Origin: an uncultured Caulobacteraceae bacterium
GTDB lineage: Bacteria > Pseudomonadota > Alphaproteobacteria > Caulobacterales > Caulobacteraceae
Reading direction: 5' to 3'
Assembly (NCBI GenBank): GCA_903929535.1
Contig: CAIYVC010000024.1
Span: 1 to 40,303, forward strand
DNA length: 40,303 bases
Both the position numbers and the translations under genes were made by a program. This document shows positions 1-6,425 of the stretch, in pieces. Position 1 is the stretch's first letter. Each line of letters begins with the position of its first letter. The notes below the pieces were generated by a model. It saw nothing but the letters and a program-made list of their open reading frames with translations. It was not told the origin of the DNA and made no database searches.

Positions 1-59
1 CAACAAGCATCAGCACAGGTTCCTTCAACGCGCCTTAGAAAGCGCGCTGTCGCCCACCT

Positions 60-257
60 CTACTCCTCCGCCGCTGACGGCAGATTATCCAGGCTGGCGA
101 TCTCCTCCTCGCGCCGGGCGCGGGCGACGTCGGCGGATTCGGTGCGGTCCTGGCCGTCCTTCTTGATCACGCTGGCGGCGATGCCGGGCGGGTCGGGGTT
201 GGGCGCCGGGGTGCTGGGCTTGGCCAGGGGTGGCGGGGCGGCGGTGGGCTCGGTCAT
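60..257 (-). CDS. Small hypothetical protein, Pro/Ala-rich
   Basis: A 65-residue protein with no recognised domain. The N-terminal third is rich in proline and alanine (repeated APPP/APNPDPP-type stretches), followed by a charged segment with a DVARARREEE run; no membrane segment or signal peptide is visible, so it is probably cytoplasmic and partly disordered. The ATG is preceded on the minus strand by a clear AAGGAG about 5 bases upstream, which is the main reason to believe the gene. It lies 51 bases downstream of the acetyltransferase gene in the same direction and may be co-transcribed with it. Function unknown. Confidence 0.6.
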   Translation of the reverse strand: MTEPTAAPPPLAKPSTPAPNPDPPGIAASVIKKDGQDRTESADVARARREEEIASLDNLPSAAEE

Positions 258-308
258 CGGAGGCTCCTTGTCTGACCGGAACGAAGCGCCGGAGCCGATG
301 TTCCTGAG

Positions 309-848
309 CTATAGCGGGATGCCGGGGCCTTCGGGCGGGGTCTGCGAGCCGCCGTTCAGGGCTTTCTGCATCAACACCACGTCCAGCCAGCGGCCATGCT
401 TGAAGCCGGCGTCAGGCAGGGCGCCGACGGGCTGGAATCCCAGCGCCCGGTGCAGGGCCGCCGATCCTTCGTTGGCGGAGTCGCCGATCACCGCCACCAG
501 CTGACGCAGGCCCAGCGCCTCGCATTCGTCGACGATCCGCTGCAGCACCGCCCGGCCCACGCCCCGCCCTTGGGCATCGGGCGCCACGTAGACGCTGTCC
601 TCGGCGGTGTAGCGGTAGGCGGCGCGGGGGCGGTAGGGCGCGGCGTAAGCGAACCCCAGCACCCGGCCGTTGTCGTCCTCGGCCACCACCCAGGGCATGC
701 CGCGCGCCTGGACGGCGGTCAGACGCGAGACCATTTCGGCGGCGGTAGGCGCGGCTTCCTCGAAGGTGCCTGTGCCGTGCACGGCGTCGTGGCCATAGAT
801 GGCGGCAATGGCCTGAGCGTCATCGGGCGTGGCGTCGCGCACGATCAT
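309..848 (-). CDS. GNAT N-acetyltransferase, phosphinothricin acetyltransferase-like
   Basis: A 179-residue acetyl-CoA-dependent N-acetyltransferase of the PAT/MnaT (YncA) branch of the GNAT family, whose known members acetylate methionine sulfoximine, phosphinothricin or related amino acids. Seen in the sequence: an N-terminal IRDATxxD-like start, the AYRYTAEDSVYV strand, the acetyl-CoA loop QGRGVGRAV near residue 113, and the family C-terminal GRWLDVVLMQ. The ATG overlaps the stop of the upstream oligopeptidase gene (ATGA), indicating translational coupling, and this start fits the family N-terminus; the reading frame stays open far upstream but that extension is antisense-like noise inside the peptidase gene. 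Substrate is inferred from family only. Confidence 0.88.
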   Translation of the reverse strand: MIVRDATPDDAQAIAAIYGHDAVHGTGTFEEAAPTAAEMVSRLTAVQARGMPWVVAEDDNGRVLGFAYAAPYRPRAAYRYTAEDSVYVAPDAQGRGVGRAVLQRIVDECEALGLRQLVAVIGDSANEGSAALHRALGFQPVGALPDAGFKHGRWLDVVLMQKALNGGSQTPPEGPGIPL

Positions 849-2938
849 GCCTGGCTCCAGCCTTTGTCGGCGGCCCAGACGGCGAAGGCGTAGTCCAGCG
901 CGATCTCCTTCAGGAAATCGAACCGGCCCGAGGCCCCGCCATGGCCGGCCTCCATGTTGATCTTGAGCAGAATCGGGGCGCCGCTTGTGGTCTCCCGCCT
1001 CAACTTGGCCGCCCACTTGGCCGGCTCCCAGTAGGTGACGCGCGGGTCCGACAGGCCGCCGGTGGCCAGCACCGCCGGATAGGGCAGGGCCGCCACATTG
1101 TCGTAGGGGCTGTAGCCGGCGATGTAGTCGTAGGCCGCCGCGTCCTCCAGCGGATTGCCCCACTCGGGCCATTCCGGGGGAGTCAGGGGCAGTGAGGTGT
1201 CGCTCATGGTGTTGAGCACATCGACGAACGGCACCGCCCCGATGATCCCGGCCCAGAGGTCCGGACGCAGGTTGGCCACGGCCCCCATCAGCATCCCGCC
1301 GGCCGAACCGCCATAGGCGACGATGTTTCCCGCCCGGCCATAGCCGCCCGCCGTCAGGTGCTCGGCGCAGGCGATGAAGTCGGTGAAGGTATGGATCTTG
1401 TTGAACCGCCGCCCGTCCTGGAACCAGCCCCAGCCCTTTTCCGAGCCGCCGCGCACATGGGCGGTGGCCCAGATCCAGCCCCGGTCGACCAGGGACAGGT
1501 TGCGGATCGAGAAGGAGGGCTCCATCGCCATGCCGTAGGAGCCGTATCCGTAGAGCAGCAGGGGCGCGGAGCCGTCGAGCGGCGTATCCGCCCTCATCAG
1601 CACCGTGACCGGGACCTGGGCTCCATCCGAGGCCGAGGCGTAGAGGCGGCGGGTGACATAGGCGGCCGGATCGTGGCCGGAAGGGATTTCCTGGGTTTTG
1701 CGCAGGGTCCGCTGGCGGGTCGCCATGTCGTAGTCGAACCACTGCCGGGGCGTGGTCGGCGACTGGTAGACGAACCGCATGGTCGAAGTGTCGTACTCGT
1801 AGCCGCCTTCGAGGCTGAGGGCGTAGGCCTCCTCGGCGAAGTCGATGGCGTGCTCTGCCAAGGTCCCGGCCTCGGTGATGACGATGCGGTTGTTGGCGTC
1901 GACTCGCTCCAGCCGCGCCAGATGACTTTTGAAGGCGGTCAGGCCGACGATGAAGCGGCCGCTTTGGTGCGGGATGAAGTCGCGCCAGGTCCGGCGCGAG
2001 GGATCGGCCTCGTCGGCGAACATCAGCTTGAAGTCGATGGCGCCGTCTGCGTTGGTGCGGATGACGAACCTGTTGCCCCAGTGCTCGACATCATAGCGCA
2101 GCCCTTCGGTGCGCGGCTCCACGACGAAGGGGTCCAGCGTCGGATCGGAAGCGGGGATCAGCCTGGCTTCGCTGGTCTCCTGATTGCCGAGGCCCAGCGC
2201 GATATAGGCCCGCGATGAGGTGACTCCCACGCCCATGAAGAAGCCGTCGTCCGGCTCGACATAGACCAGCGCATCGTCCGATCCGCGCGCCGGGCGGCGA
2301 TACAGACGGGCCGGGCGGCCCTCCTCGTCTCGCCAGATCCAGAACAGCCATTGCGAGCAGGGCGAGAAGACGAAGTCGCCGGTGGAGCTTTCCACGGGCG
2401 CGGCCAGCACCCGACCGGTCGCCAGGTCCTTCACATAGATGCGGCAGACCTCCGAGCCCTGCTCGTCCACCGCATAGGCGTAGAGGCTGTGGTCGGGACT
2501 GTGCTCGGCGCCGTTGACCTGGAAGAAGGGCTTGCCCTTCGCCTCGGCGTCCGCGTCCAGCAGCACCTGCTCGTCTTCCGACGAGCCGCGCGGGCGGCGG
2601 GCGTGGACCGGGTGCTGGGCCCCGGCCTCGTAGCGCACATAATAGTCCCACGGCCCGTCCGGCGCCGGGACCGAGGAGTCGTCCTCTTTGATGCGCCCCT
2701 TCATCTCGCTGAACATCTGGTCCTGCAGGCCCTGGGTGGAGGCCAGCATCGCCTGGGTGTAGGCGTTTTCCGCCTGCAGATGCGCCTTGACGTCAGACTT
2801 GATCGCCGAGGGGTCGCGCAGCACCTCGCGCCAGTTGTCGTCCTTCATCCAGCCGTAGTCGTCGATGCGCACCCGGCCCAGCTGCTCATGGCGCTGGGGC
2901 TCGATCTTGGCGACGGGCGGGACGGGTGCGTCGGTCAT
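845..2938 (-). CDS. ptrB: Oligopeptidase B (S9A prolyl oligopeptidase family)
   Basis: A 697-residue serine peptidase cleaving short peptides after basic residues, acting in the cytoplasm (no signal peptide). The N-terminal ~400 residues form the beta-propeller that limits substrate size; the C-terminal alpha/beta-hydrolase domain carries GGSAGG (catalytic Ser about residue 545), the LSDPRV segment (Asp about 631) and EAGHGG (His about 666). The RHEQLGRVRIDDYGWMKDDNW opening is typical of the family and length matches the usual 680-720. It is followed by, and overlaps, the acetyltransferase gene. Oligopeptidase B is the best family fit; a related S9A member with different specificity is possible. 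Confidence 0.93.
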   Translation of the reverse strand: MTDAPVPPVAKIEPQRHEQLGRVRIDDYGWMKDDNWREVLRDPSAIKSDVKAHLQAENAYTQAMLASTQGLQDQMFSEMKGRIKEDDSSVPAPDGPWDYYVRYEAGAQHPVHARRPRGSSEDEQVLLDADAEAKGKPFFQVNGAEHSPDHSLYAYAVDEQGSEVCRIYVKDLATGRVLAAPVESSTGDFVFSPCSQWLFWIWRDEEGRPARLYRRPARGSDDALVYVEPDDGFFMGVGVTSSRAYIALGLGNQETSEARLIPASDPTLDPFVVEPRTEGLRYDVEHWGNRFVIRTNADGAIDFKLMFADEADPSRRTWRDFIPHQSGRFIVGLTAFKSHLARLERVDANNRIVITEAGTLAEHAIDFAEEAYALSLEGGYEYDTSTMRFVYQSPTTPRQWFDYDMATRQRTLRKTQEIPSGHDPAAYVTRRLYASASDGAQVPVTVLMRADTPLDGSAPLLLYGYGSYGMAMEPSFSIRNLSLVDRGWIWATAHVRGGSEKGWGWFQDGRRFNKIHTFTDFIACAEHLTAGGYGRAGNIVAYGGSAGGMLMGAVANLRPDLWAGIIGAVPFVDVLNTMSDTSLPLTPPEWPEWGNPLEDAAAYDYIAGYSPYDNVAALPYPAVLATGGLSDPRVTYWEPAKWAAKLRRETTSGAPILLKINMEAGHGGASGRFDFLKEIALDYAFAVWAADKGWSQA

Positions 2939-3050
2939 CGGTTACTCGCGGACTGGGTCCGTCGTTTCTGGAAGCGGATCGCAGGACAGGCAAGGCGCTT
3001 GTGCGCGCCCAGCCCTCAAGTGAACAATGCGGGGTCCCGGAAAGTCCCGC

Positions 3051-3622
3051 ATGCCCTTCGATTTCACCACCGCGATGATCCAGGCCACCGTGCAGGTGGA
3101 GCAGGTCTCGCCGACCCCGCCGGTGATCGTGGGCACGGGTCTGCTGGTCAGCGATCCGATGCCGGACGGAACGCCGCGCGTGGTCCTGGTCACCGCCCGC
3201 CATGTGATCGAGCGGATCGGCGGGGTGCAGCTGCAGATCGGCCTGCATCTGGCTATCCCGAAGGCTTGGCGTCCGATCCACGCGGCTTCGCCATCCTGCG
3301 GGCGGGTCGGCTGGCCTCCTATCCCCTGACGCTGGCGACCGAAGGGACCTTCCTGCTTGATTTCCCGGTCTTCTCCGGCAATTCGGGCGGGCCGGTGTTC
3401 ACCAGCCGCCGCACCTCGCGCCTGCCCGACGTGGTGGGCGCACAGGGTCCGCAGCCCGATGAATATGTGGCAGGCATCGTCGCCCAGCAGATCGTGCCCG
3501 GCGGCCAGTCGATCGGCCTGGGGCTGGTGGTGCACGCCCTCTATGTCCGTCAGGCCCTGGCTCAGCTGGACGCGCCTGCCGCCAATCCTGTCCAGCCGCC
3601 TGACGCCGCGGAACCGCGCTGA
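3051..3622 (+). pseudogene. Trypsin-like serine protease, frameshifted and internally shortened
   Basis: Remnant of a chymotrypsin-fold protease. The first part (from ATG 3051, GGAAAG about 7 bases upstream) reads a typical N-terminal beta-barrel and the histidine motif VTARHVI near residue 48. The reading then has to change frame around 3240-3265 to continue as GYPEGLASDPRGF, ILRAGRLASYP and the serine motif FSGNSGGPVF, ending at 3622. Between the histidine and serine regions only about 20 residues separate segments that in family members I know are about 80 apart, so the strand bearing the catalytic Asp seems to be missing. A simple sequencing slip would not explain the missing stretch; an internal deletion that also shifts frame does. 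An ATG at 3027 is an alternative start. Confidence 0.7.
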
Positions 3623-3641
3623 CGCTGGAAAACGCCGTTAT

Positions 3642-3664
3642 AAAGAGGGCATAAGCGCTCTTTT
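3642..3664 (+). terminator. Weak stem-loop with short T run
   Basis: AAAGAGGGC and GCGCTCTTT pair around an ATAA loop with one G-G mismatch, and the sequence then runs into TTTTG. It sits just after the protease remnant and could end its transcript. Low confidence. Confidence 0.3.
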
Positions 3665-3820
3665 GCCGAATTGTTTCAGCATCCGCAAAGGCTTGTCTTC
3701 GCCGGTTATCGGCCTTGTCCCTGGCCGTCTTACGCGATCTCCTGGAAACACAAGCGATTGTTCGTGGCGAATGGGTTACGCCATGATGATTTTGCCGCCG
3801 GGCGCGGTTTTTTCTTGCTT

Positions 3821-3850
3821 TTGACTGTTGTCGGCTCCCGCAAACATAGC
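3821..3850 (+). promoter_or_regulatory. Possible mucR promoter
   Basis: TTGACT (3821-3826) is followed about 18 bases later by CATAGC/TAGCTA, upstream of mucR. A T-rich run (3807-3822) lies just before it; Ros/MucR proteins favour AT-rich sites and often autoregulate, so this may be an operator. The -10 match is poor. The rest of 3665-3893 holds no gene that I can see. Confidence 0.3.
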
Positions 3851-3893
3851 TATCACCCGCCTTGTCTAAGTGCAGTTGATAGGTAAGGCCGAG

Positions 3894-4310
3894 ATGGAAG
3901 AAAGAGCCGACGTTATCGAAATGACCGCGGACATCGTTTCCGCCTTCGTGGGCGCCAACACCCTGTCCCAGAGCGAACTGCCCAGCCTGATCCAGGCGGT
4001 GCACCGCGCCCTGCTCAGCGTCTCCGGCGAGGCCGAAGTCGCGGAAGCCGCGCCGCAGGAGCCCGCCGTCTCGGTCAAGCGCTCCATTACTCCGGAGTTC
4101 CTGATCTGCCTGGAGGATGGCCGCAAGTTCAAGTCGCTGAAGCGGCACCTGCGCACCAAGTACAATATGAGCCCCGAGGACTATCGGGCCAAATGGGGCC
4201 TGCCCAAGGATTACCCCATGGTCGCGCCCAACTACGCCAAGGCCCGTTCGGACCTGGCCAAGCAGATGGGCTTGGGCCAAGGCGGACGCCAAGCTGCCCG
4301 CAAGCGCTAG
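3894..4310 (+). CDS. mucR: Ros/MucR-family transcriptional regulator
   Basis: A 138-residue DNA-binding regulator. The N-terminal half (EMTADIVSAFVGANT) is the oligomerisation region; the C-terminal half carries the family zinc-finger block, with FLICLEDGRKFKSLKRHL, YNMSPEDYRAKWGLP and DYPMVAPNYA clearly readable from about residue 72. In Caulobacter, MucR1/2 act with SciP in the G1-to-S switch; in rhizobia MucR controls surface polysaccharide and motility. ATG 3894 was chosen over an in-frame GTG at 3870 because AGGTAAGG lies about 5 bases upstream and the protein then starts MEER like homologues. A strong terminator follows. Which of the usually several mucR paralogues this is cannot be told here. 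Confidence 0.93.
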   Translation: MEERADVIEMTADIVSAFVGANTLSQSELPSLIQAVHRALLSVSGEAEVAEAAPQEPAVSVKRSITPEFLICLEDGRKFKSLKRHLRTKYNMSPEDYRAKWGLPKDYPMVAPNYAKARSDLAKQMGLGQGGRQAARKR

Positions 4311-4512
4311 ACTCTGACTCTACTGAAATTACTGCGCCCGCCGGTCCTCCGGCGGGCGTTTTGATTCCGCTCGACTCGAGTCTGCGGATTCGGCTGCGAC
4401 CGATTGACTCTTCTCGCAATTTTATGACTCAGCCCCTCGATTTTCGCTTGCTACCGATTCGCTGGTTAAGAGATAGTGAATCAACGTGATTCCAATAGCT
4501 TGTTAAGGAATC
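4310..4512. promoter_or_regulatory. Dense cluster of 12 GANTC (CcrM methylation) sites
   Basis: GANTC begins at 4310, 4316, 4363, 4373, 4378, 4387, 4406, 4426, 4456, 4478, 4488 and 4508. GANTC is the target of the cell-cycle methyltransferase CcrM. It includes two palindromes: GACTCGAGTC (4373-4382) and GAATCA-ACG-TGATTC (4478-4492). Elsewhere in the window the motif occurs roughly once per 900 bases by my scan. The region lies between mucR and a PAS gene and probably forms the latter's control region. Confidence 0.8.
4335..4362 (+). terminator. Rho-independent terminator of mucR
   Basis: A perfect 10-bp stem (CGCCCGCCGG / CCGGCGGGCG) with TCCT loop followed by TTTT, 25 bases after the mucR stop. 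It separates mucR transcription from the downstream PAS gene. Confidence 0.9.
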
Positions 4513-4524
4513 CGGAAGGGGCAG

Positions 4525-5004
4525 ATGCAAATCGGAACGCCGATCAGCGCCGTGCGGGCGCACGAGGAGATGTTCGCCTACTGGGCTTCGCGCCGGCAGG
4601 GCGGACGCCTGCCGAGCCGCGACAGCATCAGCCCCGACCATTTCAAGCGGCACCTGCCGACCATCAGCCTGATCGATGTGCTGGATGGGGGTAACGACTA
4701 CCGTCTTCGCCTAGCCGGCACCGGCCTCTACGGGGTCTATGGCCGCGAAATCACCGGCAGCCGTCTTGAAGACGTCTATGCCTCACCCGCCGTCAGCTAC
4801 TGGCGCGGAGAACTGGACAAGATCGTCGAGAACCGGCGGGCGGGCGTGGGCGTGCACAATCTCGCCTGGCGCGGCGCCTCGCACCTGTCGATCCTGTGGC
4901 TACGCATGCCGCTGGCCAGCAACGGCGTGGACGTGGACATGATCCTCGGCTTCGACGTGGTCGTCGGGCAGCAGAGCGAATCCACCGGCATCCGCGCGGC
5001 CTGA
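4525..5004 (+). CDS. Single-domain PAS protein (PAS_5 family, MopJ/PopJ-like)
   Basis: A 159-residue cytoplasmic protein consisting almost wholly of one PAS_5-type domain: the YWASRRQGGRLPSRDSISP opening, HFKRHLPTISLIDV, then DYRLRLAGTGLYGVYGREITG and the closing LRMPLASNGV strands are characteristic. Proteins of this family in Caulobacter (PopJ, MopJ) are small polar regulators of the cell-cycle circuit with no output domain; whether this is an orthologue cannot be settled here. Start ATG 4525 follows GGAAGGGG about 5 bases upstream. Its upstream region is the GANTC cluster, and mucR is the gene before it, both pointing to cell-cycle-dependent expression. Confidence 0.85.
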   Translation: MQIGTPISAVRAHEEMFAYWASRRQGGRLPSRDSISPDHFKRHLPTISLIDVLDGGNDYRLRLAGTGLYGVYGREITGSRLEDVYASPAVSYWRGELDKIVENRRAGVGVHNLAWRGASHLSILWLRMPLASNGVDVDMILGFDVVVGQQSESTGIRAA

Positions 5005-5023
5005 GCCTTGTTTGGCCTATCGC

Positions 5024-5470
5024 CTAGCGGCTGCTTGAGGTCGCCGCCTGCACCGCCATCGCGTCGCGGCGGATGCGTTCGATCATCGAGAACAGGCCAT
5101 TGGAGCGCTGCGTCGACAGGGCGCCGGCCAGACCCAGCTTGTCGAAGGCGGCGCGGGGATCGAAGCCCATAATCTCGTCCGGCGAGCGCCCCGAATAGAG
5201 CCGCACCACGATGGCGATCAGGCCCCGCACGATGTGGGCGTCGGAATCGCCGCGAAACACCAGTGTCCCGTCCGGCCCAGCCTCGGTCACCAGCCACACC
5301 TGACTGGCGCACCCGCGCACCTTGTTGGTTTCAGACCGTTCGGCGTCCGACAGGGGGGCAAGCTCGCGGCCGAGATCGATGACGTAGCGGTAGCGTTCCT
5401 CCCAGTCGCCCATCAGGTCGAACTCGGCGGCCAGGTCTTCCAGCTCTTGGGTCATGCTGCTCGCGGACAT
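5024..5470 (-). CDS. sufE: SufE-type cysteine desulfuration protein
   Basis: A 148-residue sulfur-acceptor protein that takes persulfide sulfur from the cysteine desulfurase SufS and passes it to the SufBCD scaffold for Fe-S cluster assembly in the cytoplasm. The reactive cysteine is in VRGCASQVWL (Cys about 54), and the flanking WEERYRYVIDLGREL and LIAIVVRLYSGRSPDEI segments are typical. Length is normal for the family. It stands alone here, without sufS or sufBCD, between the PAS gene and a histidine kinase gene read in the same direction, 54 bases away. Confidence 0.93.
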   Translation of the reverse strand: MSASSMTQELEDLAAEFDLMGDWEERYRYVIDLGRELAPLSDAERSETNKVRGCASQVWLVTEAGPDGTLVFRGDSDAHIVRGLIAIVVRLYSGRSPDEIMGFDPRAAFDKLGLAGALSTQRSNGLFSMIERIRRDAMAVQAATSSSR

Positions 5471-5524
5471 GGCGCAGCACTTAAGAGGCTGCGGCGCTCA
5501 TGGCAACGCGTGGGGGCAACGCAG

Positions 5525-6283
5525 CTAGGCTGCCGGCAGGCCGATGATGGCGGTCAGGCCCTCGCCCGGGGCGGTGCGGATATCCAGGGTCCCGCCCATG
5601 CCTTCGGTCAGCAGCTTGGCGATCGGCAGGCCGAGGCCGGCGCCGTCGCCCGAGCGGGTCAGGGTGTGCTCGCCCTGTTCGAAGGGGCGCATCAGGCGCG
5701 GCAGGTCGTCCGGATCGAAGCCGGGCCCACGATCCTGGATTTCGATATGGACAGTGGGTCCAGTGCACAGGGCGCGCACCAGAACCATTTCGCCCTGAGG
5801 CGAGTGGGACAGACCGTTCTGCAGCAGGTTGACCAGCACGGTGCGCAGGGCCCGCGCGTCAGCCAGAACCGCAGGCATGTCGTCCATGTGTTCCGCGACC
5901 AGCCTTACGCCCAGGGCGCGGGCTTCGGGCGACAACTGCTGGAAGGCTTCGCCCAGCGCCAGGTCCAGCGGCTCGGGCGCCAGATCCATGGTCTCCGCCT
6001 GGCTTTCCAGCCGCACGATCTCCACGATCTGGTTCACCAGCCGCAGCATCTGGTGCCCGCTGTTGCTGATGAAGGCCGCGTATTCCTTGTACTGCTCCGA
6101 GCCCAGCGGGCCGCACAGCTCCTGCCGCAGCACCTCCGAGAAGCCGATGATCGAATTCAGCGGCGTGCGCAGTTCGTGGCTGATCATGCGCAGAAAGGAG
6201 CGCTTGGCCTCCTCGTCCAGCCGGCCGGGAGTCGGTTGGGCCGCATGGGGCGCGGGATCGGCGGGGGCCAAGGCTTGACGCAT
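5525..6283 (-). CDS. Soluble histidine kinase related to DivJ
   Basis: A histidine kinase with a HisKA dimerisation/phosphoacceptor domain (ISHELRTPLNSIIGFSE, His about 36) and an HATPase_c domain with N box VLVNLLQNGLSH, G1 box DRGPGFD and G2 box GAGLGLPIAK. From ATG 6283 it has 252 residues, no membrane segment and no sensor domain, so input must come from a partner. Its phosphoacceptor helix (CGPLG...YKEYAAFI) closely resembles that of the divergent divJ. An upstream in-frame ATG at 6421 would add 46 residues without recognisable domain and would run to the edge of divJ; neither start has a well-spaced ribosome site. No receiver domain is attached. Confidence 0.85.
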   Translation of the reverse strand: MRQALAPADPAPHAAQPTPGRLDEEAKRSFLRMISHELRTPLNSIIGFSEVLRQELCGPLGSEQYKEYAAFISNSGHQMLRLVNQIVEIVRLESQAETMDLAPEPLDLALGEAFQQLSPEARALGVRLVAEHMDDMPAVLADARALRTVLVNLLQNGLSHSPQGEMVLVRALCTGPTVHIEIQDRGPGFDPDDLPRLMRPFEQGEHTLTRSGDGAGLGLPIAKLLTEGMGGTLDIRTAPGEGLTAIIGLPAA

Positions 6284-6330
6284 TCCCCCACAGTGGACCC
6301 TGCCGCTTACCAATCGGTTATCCGCCAATG

Positions 6331-6339
6331 TTTTCCACA
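6331..6339 (+). promoter_or_regulatory. Possible DnaA box between the two kinases
   Basis: TTTTCCACA fits the relaxed DnaA box TTWTNCACA and lies in the 142-base gap between the divergent kinase genes. Two GANTC sites (6405-6409 and 6412-6416) follow just before the divJ start. A single 9-base match can be chance. Confidence 0.35.
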
Positions 6340-6425
6340 GGACGCCCACGGCTGTTAAGGCGCCGGTCCGCCGGGACGCTGGAGCCTGGGCCTGGGGCAG
6401 AGTAGAGTCCCGAGTCTCCATCCTC

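Noticed and set aside
849..1742. N-terminal extension of the acetyltransferase frame inside the peptidase gene
   Set aside because: The first 298 codons are arginine/glycine-rich noise overlapping the catalytic domain of oligopeptidase B; the ATGA-coupled start at 848 matches the family.
4464..4482. CtrA-like site TTAA-N7-TGAA upstream of the PAS gene
   Set aside because: The second half-site differs from TTAA and nothing else supports CtrA binding; the GANTC pattern is the stronger signal.
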